Source of the DNA: Arthrobacter dokdonellae
Lineage (GTDB): Bacteria > Actinomycetota > Actinomycetes > Actinomycetales > Micrococcaceae
DNA: 64,000 nucleotides
Reading direction: 5' to 3'
NCBI RefSeq assembly: GCF_003268655.1
Contig: NZ_CP029642.1
Coordinates: 1,240,001 to 1,304,000, forward strand
Below are positions 57,496 to 64,000 of this stretch, in pieces (position 1 is the stretch's first letter; each line of letters opens with the position of its first letter). The position numbers were made by a program, and so were the translations under genes. Below the pieces are notes generated by a model, which was given only the letters and a program-made list of their open reading frames with translations, ran no database searches and had not been told where the DNA came from.

Positions 57496-58203
57496 ATGAA
57501 CTTGTCAGACAGCTGGACAGCCGGACAGCATCAGATTGTCCGGGTGAGCGCGGCGGAGGCCGTCTTTAAGGCCGTCCGGGACGCCATCGAAGGCGGCCAG
57601 CTCGCCGTGGGGTCCAAGCTGAGCTCCGAAACGGCGCTGGCGCAGCGATACGGCGTCAGCCGTTCCGTGGTCCGCGAGGCACTGCGCTCCTGCACGGCGC
57701 TTGGGCTGACCGCCACGCAGACCGGCAAGGGCACGTTCGTGATCGCCAACCGCGCGCCCGGCGACCTGGTCTTGGGCCAGTTTTCGGCCCGCAGCCTCAT
57801 GGAGGCCCGCCCGCACATCGAGGTGCCGGCCGCCGAGCTCGCCGCCACGCGCCGCACCGAGGAGCAGCTGGAACAAATGCGCGGCATCATTGAGGACATG
57901 GCCGGGGAGGACGACCCCGAAATCTGGGTCAGCCTGGACGGCAGCTTCCACGCGGCCATCGCCACCGCCAGCGGCAACGGGGTCTTCGAGCGGGTGGTCC
58001 ACGACATCCGCGGCGCCATGGTCAACCAGTCGGAAACCCTCAACCTCATCACCGGCCGCCGCCTCAAGTCCGACCACGAACACCGCCTCATCCTGGACGC
58101 CATCGCCCGCGGCAACTCCGGGGAGGCCGGCCGCGCCATGGCCGTCCACCTCAACGCCGTCGACGCCGCCCTGACCTTGATTATTGGAGACACCGACGCA
58201 TGA
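57496..58203 (+). CDS. GntR/FadR-family regulator of the asparagine cluster
   Basis: A 235-residue protein with an N-terminal winged helix (ALAQRYGVSRSVVREALRSCTALGL) and a C-terminal FCD domain (EDPEIWVSLDGSFHAAI-type, HRLILDAIARGNSGEAGRAM). The ATG at 57496 precedes MNLSDSWTAG. It overlaps the asparaginase start by four bases and is the first gene of the asn/asp operon. It is likely autoregulated; the effector is probably an amino acid (inference). Confidence 0.87.
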   Translation: MNLSDSWTAGQHQIVRVSAAEAVFKAVRDAIEGGQLAVGSKLSSETALAQRYGVSRSVVREALRSCTALGLTATQTGKGTFVIANRAPGDLVLGQFSARSLMEARPHIEVPAAELAATRRTEEQLEQMRGIIEDMAGEDDPEIWVSLDGSFHAAIATASGNGVFERVVHDIRGAMVNQSETLNLITGRRLKSDHEHRLILDAIARGNSGEAGRAMAVHLNAVDAALTLIIGDTDA

Positions 58204-59162
58204 CATCCACACAATTCCCGGCCCACGCGCCCCTCGCCGTGCAGACGCGCGGTTCCATGGTGGAGAGCGTCCACTACGGTTCGCTGGCGGCAGTGAAGCC
58301 CGACGGCGGGACCCTCCTTTCGCGCGGGGAGCCCACCGCCCGCATGTACCCCCGTTCGGCATTGAAGCCGCTCATGGCCGTGGCGATGCTCCGCGCCGGC
58401 GTGGACCTGACGGACCAGCAGCTGGCCCTGGCCGCCGCCAGCCACTCCGGCGCCGCCGGGCACCAGGAAACTGCCGAAAAAATCCTGGCCGACGCCGGTC
58501 TGACTGTGGACGATCTCGGCAACTCCACCGATTTGCCCTACGGCACCGCCGAACGCACTGCCTGGCTGGCCGCCGGCCACGGCCCCACGCACCTGGCGCA
58601 AAACTGTTCAGGCAAGCACGCGGCGCTGCTGGCCACCTGCGTGGCGAACGGCTGGCCCGTGGAAACGTACCTGGACCACAACCACCCGCTGCCCGCGCTG
58701 ATCCGCGAGGTGGTGGCCGAGCTGACCGGGGAGGAACTGACGGACATCAGCACCGACGGCTGCGGCACCGAGGTCTTCGCGCTGTCCTTGACCGGCATGG
58801 CGCGGGCGTTCAGCCGGCTCACCACCGCGGCACGGGGGACGCCCGAGCACCGCGTGGCCGACGCCATGCGCGGCAATCCGGAGCTGGTGGCGGGCGAGGG
58901 CCGCGACGTGACCGCGCTGATGCGCGCGGTTCCGGGCCTGTTGGCCAAGGACGGCTTTGAGGGTGTCCAGCTCATCGCGCTGGGCGACGGCGGTGCGGTG
59001 GCCCTGAAAATTTCCGACGGCGGTGACCGTGCCCGCATGCCGGCCGCGGTGCCGGCGCTGCTTGCCCTCGGCGTCGAGGCAGCCTTGCTGGAACCGTTCA
59101 ACAACCTTCCCGTGCTGGGCGGCGGACACGAAGTCGGCACCCTCCACGGCCTCCCCTACTGA
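58200..59162 (+). CDS. Asparaginase II-family amidohydrolase (Rhizobium-type)
   Basis: A 320-residue protein of the asparaginase_II (R. etli-type) family rather than the E. coli class. The SxxK pair is in PRSALKPL (near residues 52-58), and the block NCSGKHAALLATC plus DGCGTEVFALSL are family hallmarks. It hydrolyses asparagine to aspartate and ammonia, feeding the aspartase encoded next. The ATG overlaps the regulator stop. The gene's stop codon is the first base of a 32-nt repeat array. Confidence 0.85.
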   Translation: MTSTQFPAHAPLAVQTRGSMVESVHYGSLAAVKPDGGTLLSRGEPTARMYPRSALKPLMAVAMLRAGVDLTDQQLALAAASHSGAAGHQETAEKILADAGLTVDDLGNSTDLPYGTAERTAWLAAGHGPTHLAQNCSGKHAALLATCVANGWPVETYLDHNHPLPALIREVVAELTGEELTDISTDGCGTEVFALSLTGMARAFSRLTTAARGTPEHRVADAMRGNPELVAGEGRDVTALMRAVPGLLAKDGFEGVQLIALGDGGAVALKISDGGDRARMPAAVPALLALGVEAALLEPFNNLPVLGGGHEVGTLHGLPY

Positions 59163-59280
59163 CCCTCCTGCAGATCCGGGGCGTTTCGGGCTGACCCTCC
59201 TGCAGATCCGGGGCCCTTTCCACCGACCCTCCTGCAGATCCGGGGCCCTTCGGCGTGACCCTCCCGCAGTGCCTGCCCGT
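59160..59280. repeat. 32-nt-period tandem array at the asparaginase 3' end
   Basis: Units start at 59160, 59192, 59224 and 59256, each 32 bases apart. They begin GACCCTCCTGCAGATCCGGGG; the last is degenerate. The first unit overlaps the asparaginase stop codon. The core CTCCTGCAG and the period match the array at 45517-45580. Confidence 0.9.
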
Positions 59281-59369
59281 TGCGGGATCCCAGCCAGCGA
59301 ACCCACATCCCCTAAATACTGCAACCACCGTCCTGTACATATTCGCCCTGCCTTCATCCAAGGAGCACC

Positions 59370-60815
59370 ATGACCCACCTGACCGCGACCCCGCTGGACC
59401 CCCTCACGGCGCCCGCCCCCGCCGTCGTCCGCAGCGAACACGACCTCATCGGCGACCGTGACGTGCCGGCCGCCGCCTACTGGGGCGTGCACACCCTGCG
59501 CGCCGTGGAAAACTTCCCCATCACGGGCCTGCCGTTGTCGACCAACACGCACCTCGTTAACGGGCTCGCAATGGTTAAGCAGGCCGCCGCCCAGGCCAAC
59601 CACGAGCTGGGCCTGCTCGACGACGAGCGCGCCGGCGCGATCGTCCAGGCCTGCCAGGAAATCATCGCCGGCGAACTGCACGACCAGTTCGTGGTGGACG
59701 TCATCCAGGGTGGCGCGGGGACGTCGTCGAACATGAACGCCAATGAGGTCATCGCCAACCGGGCCCTGGAAATCCTCGGACACAACAAGGGCGATTACCA
59801 GTACCTCCACCCGAACGACCACGTCAACCTCAGCCAGTCCACGAACGACGTCTACCCGACCGCCGTGAACGTGGCCACGATTTTCGCCGCCAAGTCGCTG
59901 GTGAAGGCGATGGAATACCTGTGCGACGCTTTTGCCGCGAAGGCCGTGGAGTTCCGCACCGTGGTGAAAATGGGGCGCACGCAGCTGCAGGACGCCGTGC
60001 CCATGACGCTCGGCCAGGAGTTCAACACTTACGCGGTGACCATGGGGGAGGACCGGGCGCGGCTTGCCGAATCAACCCTGCTGGTGCACGAAATCAACCT
60101 CGGCGCGACGGCCATCGGCACCGGGCTCAACGCTCCCCAGCGCTACTCGGAACTGGCCTGCCGCCACCTGGCGGAAATTTCCGGGCTGCCGCTGGTCACC
60201 TCCGCGGACCTGATCGAAGCCACCCAGGACGTCGGCGCGTTTGTGCACCTGTCCGGCGTCCTCAAGCGCGTGGCCGTCAAGCTGTCCAAAATCTGCAACG
60301 ACCTGCGCCTGCTCTCTTCCGGCCCGCGCGCCGGACTGGGCGAGATCACACTGCCCGCCGTGCAGGCAGGATCCTCGATCATGCCCGGCAAGATCAACCC
60401 GGTGATCCCGGAAGTGGTGAACCAGGTCGCCTACGAGGTCATCGGCAACGACGTCACCATCACCATGGCGGCGGAAGGCGGACAACTCCAGCTCAACGCC
60501 TTTGAACCGGTCATCGTGCACAGCCTGACCAAGAGCATGCGCCACCTTGAAGCGGCGTGCCGCACCCTGGCTGACAAGTGCATCCGGGGCATCACCGCCC
60601 ACGAGGACAAGCTGCGGGCCCAGGTGGAGCACTCCATCGGGCTGGTTACAGCGCTCAACCCGCGCCTGGGCTATGCGGCATCGACGATGATCGCGCTCGA
60701 GGCGCTCTCCTCCGGCCGCGGCGTGGCCGAACTTGTCCTAGAGCACAAGCTCCTGACGGCCGAACAACTGGACGAGCTGTTGCGTCCGGAACACCTGGCC
60801 AACCTCAACGATTAA
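59370..60815 (+). CDS. aspA: Aspartate ammonia-lyase
   Basis: A 481-residue class II fumarase/aspartase. It shows GGAGTSSNMNANEVIANRALE, STNDVYPTAVNVA, and the signature loop GSSIMPGKINPV with the catalytic Ser. It converts aspartate to fumarate and ammonia. The ATG has AAGGAG seven bases upstream. It follows the asparaginase by a repeat-containing 200-base gap and precedes the permease, consistent with asparagine use through aspartate and fumarate. Confidence 0.95.
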   Translation: MTHLTATPLDPLTAPAPAVVRSEHDLIGDRDVPAAAYWGVHTLRAVENFPITGLPLSTNTHLVNGLAMVKQAAAQANHELGLLDDERAGAIVQACQEIIAGELHDQFVVDVIQGGAGTSSNMNANEVIANRALEILGHNKGDYQYLHPNDHVNLSQSTNDVYPTAVNVATIFAAKSLVKAMEYLCDAFAAKAVEFRTVVKMGRTQLQDAVPMTLGQEFNTYAVTMGEDRARLAESTLLVHEINLGATAIGTGLNAPQRYSELACRHLAEISGLPLVTSADLIEATQDVGAFVHLSGVLKRVAVKLSKICNDLRLLSSGPRAGLGEITLPAVQAGSSIMPGKINPVIPEVVNQVAYEVIGNDVTITMAAEGGQLQLNAFEPVIVHSLTKSMRHLEAACRTLADKCIRGITAHEDKLRAQVEHSIGLVTALNPRLGYAASTMIALEALSSGRGVAELVLEHKLLTAEQLDELLRPEHLANLND

Positions 60816-60820
60816 GCACG

Positions 60821-60844
60821 CGGCCCGCAAAGGCGCGGGCCGCA
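60821..60844 (+). terminator. Hairpin between aspA and the permease
   Basis: GCGGCCCG (60821-60828) pairs with CGGGCCGC (60837-60844), 8-nt loop, directly after the aspA stop. No T-run follows, so it may act as an mRNA processing or attenuation hairpin rather than a full stop. Confidence 0.5.
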
Positions 60845-60863
60845 TTCACCGATAGGCAAGCGT

Positions 60864-62423
60864 ATGCACAACCAAACGAAAACGGACTCTTCCGACCTGG
60901 TACAGGACGTCCCGAACGCGGCCCTGACGGCGGAAGACGCCGGCCTCCACAAGGGGCTCAAGTCCCGCCAAATCCAGATGATAGCCATCGGCGGGGCCAT
61001 TGGCACGGGCCTCTTCATGGGCGCCGGCGGACGCCTCGCCGGCGCCGGTCCCGCCCTGATGTTCAGCTACGCGATCTGCGGCTTTTTCGCCTTCCTGATC
61101 CTGCGGGCGCTGGGCGAACTGGTCATCCACCGGCCGTCGTCGGGCTCCTTTGTCTCCTACGCCCGCGAATTCTTCGGCGAGAAGGCCGCCTTTGTCTCCG
61201 GCTGGCTGTACTGGCTGAACTGGGCCATGACCGCCATCGTGGACATCACCGCGATCGCCCTGTACATGCACTTCTTCGCCAAATACGTGCCGTGGATCGG
61301 CGCCGTGCCCCAGTGGGCGTGGGCACTGGGCGCGCTGTTGCTGGTGCTGGGCCTGAACCTGGTCTCGGTGAAGGTATTTGGCGAAATGGAGTTCTGGTTC
61401 GCGCTGATCAAGGTGGTGGCCCTCGTCGGTTTCCTGGTGGTTGGCACCTACTTTGTCATCTTCGGCACGCCGGTGGCCGGCCAGCAGGTGGGCTTCAACC
61501 TGATCGCGGACCACGGCGGATTCTTCCCCAACGGGCTCCTACCCGTGGTGGTGGTCATGCAAGGCGTGGTGTTTGCCTACGCCTCGATCGAGCTCATCGG
61601 CACGGCAGCCGGCGAAACGCAGAACCCCGAAAAGGTCATGCCCAAGGCCATCAACACCGTCATCATCCGCATCGCCGTCTTCTACGTGGGCTCGCTGGTT
61701 CTGCTGTCACTGCTCCTGCCGTACACCGCCTACAAGGCGGGGGAAAGCCCGTTTGTGACGTTCTTCGGCTCGATCGGGGTCCAGGGCATGGACTCCATCA
61801 TGAACCTGGTGGTGCTCACCGCGGCCATGTCCTCGCTGAACGCGGGCCTGTATTCCACCGGCCGCATCCTGCGCTCCATGTCCCTGGCCGGCTCCGCGCC
61901 GAAGTTCGCCGCGAAGCTGAACAAGCGCGGCGTCCCGTACGGCGGCATCGCCCTGACGGCCATCGTTGCCGGGCTCGGCGTGATCCTCAACGCCGTTGTT
62001 CCGGCGTCGGCGTTTGAAATTGTGCTGAACATGGCGGCGCTGGGCATCATCGCGTCCTGGGGCATGATCGTGCTGTGCCAGCTGGCCCTATACCGTCTGT
62101 CGAAGAAGGGCCTGGCCATCCGGCCGGCATTCCGGATGATTGGTGCGCCGTGGACCGGCTATCTGACCCTTGCCTTCCTGTTGGCAGTCGTTGTCCTCAT
62201 GGCGTTCGACAAGCCCGTGGGCACCTGGACGGTGGCTTCGATTGTGGTCATTGTCCCGGCCCTGATGATCGGCTGGTACGCCTCCCGCGGCCGCATTAAC
62301 GAGATTGCCGCCGGGCGCGACGGCTTTACTGGCGCCCACCCGGTGATCGCCCACCACAGCCACGCGACGGCAGCCGCCGACGCCGCCGACGCCGGCTCCA
62401 ACAGTGGCCCCGCGGCGCCCTAG
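60864..62423 (+). CDS. ansP: Amino-acid permease (APC family, probably asparagine/aspartate)
   Basis: A 519-residue protein with twelve hydrophobic segments, and the AAT-type N-terminal block [20 protein letters not shown] and [31 protein letters not shown] and [21 protein letters not shown] are further family marks. It resembles the AnsP/GABA/CycA group; the position in an asparaginase-aspartase operon favours asparagine (inference). The symbol is tentative. The C-terminus is Ala/Asp-rich. Its end overlaps the convergent GntR gene by four bases. Confidence 0.85.
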   Translation: MHNQTKTDSSDLVQDVPNAALTAEDAGLHKGLKSRQIQMIAIGGAIGTGLFMGAGGRLAGAGPALMFSYAICGFFAFLILRALGELVIHRPSSGSFVSYAREFFGEKAAFVSGWLYWLNWAMTAIVDITAIALYMHFFAKYVPWIGAVPQWAWALGALLLVLGLNLVSVKVFGEMEFWFALIKVVALVGFLVVGTYFVIFGTPVAGQQVGFNLIADHGGFFPNGLLPVVVVMQGVVFAYASIELIGTAAGETQNPEKVMPKAINTVIIRIAVFYVGSLVLLSLLLPYTAYKAGESPFVTFFGSIGVQGMDSIMNLVVLTAAMSSLNAGLYSTGRILRSMSLAGSAPKFAAKLNKRGVPYGGIALTAIVAGLGVILNAVVPASAFEIVLNMAALGIIASWGMIVLCQLALYRLSKKGLAIRPAFRMIGAPWTGYLTLAFLLAVVVLMAFDKPVGTWTVASIVVIVPALMIGWYASRGRINEIAAGRDGFTGAHPVIAHHSHATAAADAADAGSNSGPAAP

Positions 62424-63091
62424 CGGATGACCCTCATGCCGGGGCCGATGTGGTGCGACTGCAGGCCGCGTTCCGCCGCGTCCAGGCGCTCGGCCAGATT
62501 TGCCTTGGCCTGCTCAACCTGGCCAGCAAGCACCAGTCGGCAGAATTCCTCGTGCTGGGCCAATCCGTGGGCAGTGATGCTTTCGTCAGCCTCCCGGCGT
62601 GCTATGACCAGGCGCAGCCGCGTCATGAGGGCCTCATGGGTTTGCGAGAGGATCTGGGACCTCAGGAAACCGACGGTGCGTGCATGGCACAGCGAATCCG
62701 CCTGGACAAAACCAAAGACGTCATCGTTCTGCACCGCCTCGCGCATCCCGTCCACGGCACGCTTGAGGAGTTCCAGCTCGTCGCCGGTGGCAGTTCGTGA
62801 AGCTTCCACGCCCGCCAGCTCCAGCACCCTGCGCGCGCGGTAGATCTCGGAAATGTCCTCCGCGTCCAGGCTTGTCACTTCAAGGACGCGGGTCGCCGGA
62901 TTGCGGACCAGCAGACCCTCGTTCACCAGGGTGTTCAGCGCCTGGCGCACGGTGGCGCGTGAAATGCCCAGCTCCTGGGCCATGGCGTCCTCGGTGATCC
63001 TGGCCCCGGGTGCCACGTCCCCATTGAGGATTTGTTGTCGCAGTGCCGAGGTGCTCAACTCCGCAGTGGTGGTGCGTTGGATCTTGTTCAC
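62420..63091 (-). CDS. GntR-family (FCD) regulator
   Basis: A 223-residue protein starting at GTG 63091 with CAGGAGCATC upstream. The winged helix ([26 protein letters not shown]) and FCD domain are clear. It is convergent with the permease and adjacent to a FAD oxidoreductase on the same strand, so it may control that oxidoreductase rather than the asparagine operon. Confidence 0.86.
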   Translation of the reverse strand: MNKIQRTTTAELSTSALRQQILNGDVAPGARITEDAMAQELGISRATVRQALNTLVNEGLLVRNPATRVLEVTSLDAEDISEIYRARRVLELAGVEASRTATGDELELLKRAVDGMREAVQNDDVFGFVQADSLCHARTVGFLRSQILSQTHEALMTRLRLVIARREADESITAHGLAQHEEFCRLVLAGQVEQAKANLAERLDAAERGLQSHHIGPGMRVIR

Positions 63092-63173
63092 GGTGTGATG
63101 CTCCTGAGGTCCGTCTGTCTTCCCTGCCGGGGTCCTGCCGGTGTCGTTGGCTGTTGTGCCCAGTGTATTGGGT

Positions 63174-64000
63174 TCACTGTTCGCCGGGGCGGCGGGGCGC
63201 CGGCAGGCTTGCCGGGTGTTCGCCCTCCAGCAGGCGGGACGGCCTGAACCCGTCAAAGAGTGGTTCGGGTTCGCCATGGATTTCGGCCACGACGCCGGCA
63301 CCCAGCAGGGGTGCCAGGGTCACGCCGCTGTGCGTGGCGACCAGATACAGCCAAGGTTCGCCGGCCACTGTACCGATGACGCTCCGGCCGTCGGCAGGCA
63401 TGGCGCGCCGGCCAACGCCCAGTTCGCTGATGGAGGCATTCCCGGTGTTGCGCAGCATTGCCTGGAGCCGGCGGGTGAATTCGGCGGCCAGCGGTGATTT
63501 TGCGTCCGGCGTGCTGTCCGGCTCGGCCGTGGCGTCAAGGTCCAGGGCCTGGAGCATCAGCCTCCCTCCTCCGGCCGGCCTGACATTGAGTTCCGGGCTG
63601 GTGACCAGCCTGGTGATGTCGGCGGACAGCGGGTTCGTGACGGCAAGATAGCCCACCGTGACGTCGCCAGGTTCCCGATAGTCGGTCATGACCGGCCCCA
63701 GGCCCGCTGCGGCAGTTATCGAATTGGTCCACCGGCCGGCTGCGCTGACGACGTGGTCAACCAGGATCGTCGACCCGTCGCTGAGGACCACCTGGGCTCC
63801 GGAAGCCGTGCCCGCGAGGCGCTCCACCCCCACCCCGGCGAGGACCCGCAGCCTGTGCAGTCGCGCCTCGGCCAGCCGCGCCCGGATGTACAGGTTGGGG
63901 TAGCAGTGGGCCTCGCGGGGGAAGATCGCAACAATTTCGCAGCCGGCGGGGACCACCAGGTCCGGCACCAGCTCCCGGGCGTAGCCGGGGGCGATCTTTT
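63174..64000 (-). CDS. FAD-dependent oxidoreductase (DadA-like), cut by window edge
   Basis: The frame is open to the window end, so the FAD-binding N-terminus is missing. The visible 275 or so residues include SAAGRWTNSITAAAG and a C-terminal VGRRAMPADGRSVIG with VATHSGVTLAPLLG, typical of D-amino-acid dehydrogenase/sarcosine-oxidase-like DAO proteins. The substrate is likely an amino acid or amine, but cannot be told. It lies downstream of nothing visible and is same-strand with the GntR gene. Confidence 0.8.
   Translation of the reverse strand, partial: KIAPGYARELVPDLVVPAGCEIVAIFPREAHCYPNLYIRARLAEARLHRLRVLAGVGVERLAGTASGAQVVLSDGSTILVDHVVSAAGRWTNSITAAAGLGPVMTDYREPGDVTVGYLAVTNPLSADITRLVTSPELNVRPAGGGRLMLQALDLDATAEPDSTPDAKSPLAAEFTRRLQAMLRNTGNASISELGVGRRAMPADGRSVIGTVAGEPWLYLVATHSGVTLAPLLGAGVVAEIHGEPEPLFDGFRPSRLLEGEHPASLPAPRRPGEQ

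Noticed and set aside
59160..59280. Possible CRISPR array
   Set aside because: The units follow one another with no unique spacers, the repeats vary, and no cas genes are present.

Overview
The window is very GC-rich, densely coded DNA from a high-GC actinobacterium. The pcrA-sucC-sucD order, protein-level similarity to Arthrobacter-type genes, and the abundance of IclR, GntR, PucR and XRE-cupin regulators with organic-nitrogen catabolic genes suggest a soil member of the Micrococcaceae (Arthrobacter or a close relative). This assignment is inference; no 16S rRNA is present.

Layout. 1-12.9 kb is mostly core genome: the end of an ABC exporter, an IS481-like element with a target duplication, a NUDIX hydrolase, a YnfA-family remnant, a RarD-like permease, tRNA-Arg(CCT), a membrane protein, an inositol-phosphatase-like enzyme, PcrA helicase, SucC/SucD with a strong terminator, a rhodanese and a LOG-family protein. 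12.9-31.8 kb is a large catabolic island. Creatininase, two nearly identical creatinase genes, an MHS-type transporter, an NCS1 permease, and IclR, PucR and GntR regulators sit beside glyA-soxBDAG-sdaA-purU. Together the enzymes can take creatinine to creatine, then sarcosine plus urea, then glycine plus methylene-THF, then serine, then pyruvate plus ammonia; PurU can release one-carbon units as formate. No urease gene is in the window.

31.9-41.9 kb holds a VIT-like iron transporter, a secreted GH84 glycosidase, an IclR regulator, and a 2-oxoacid/acetoin-dehydrogenase-type E1 alpha/E1 beta pair followed by a stand-alone lipoyl protein. Decayed genes (VOC fragment, sodium:solute symporter) and an XRE-cupin regulator follow. 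42.0-45.5 kb is a tightly coupled five-gene redox operon: small exported protein, ApbE flavin transferase, ferric-reductase-like heme membrane protein, NuoF-like flavoprotein and mini-ferredoxin. It is the best candidate here for a poorly described system.

45.5-57.2 kb has a small membrane protein, an APC permease, an agmatinase-family ureohydrolase coupled to a thiamine-diphosphate enzyme, several small or broken genes, a TetR/SnoaL/epimerase group with paired operators, and a DUF5107-like protein. 57.5-63.1 kb is an asparagine/aspartate utilisation cluster (GntR, asparaginase, aspartase, amino-acid permease, GntR). A truncated FAD oxidoreductase ends the window.

Cross-cutting signals: intergenic repeats with a 32-nt period sit at gene 3' ends (45.5 and 59.2 kb); a separate inverted array lies at 57.2 kb; and an 18-bp palindromic site is shared by the XRE-cupin/symporter region and the ureohydrolase operon 7 kb away.
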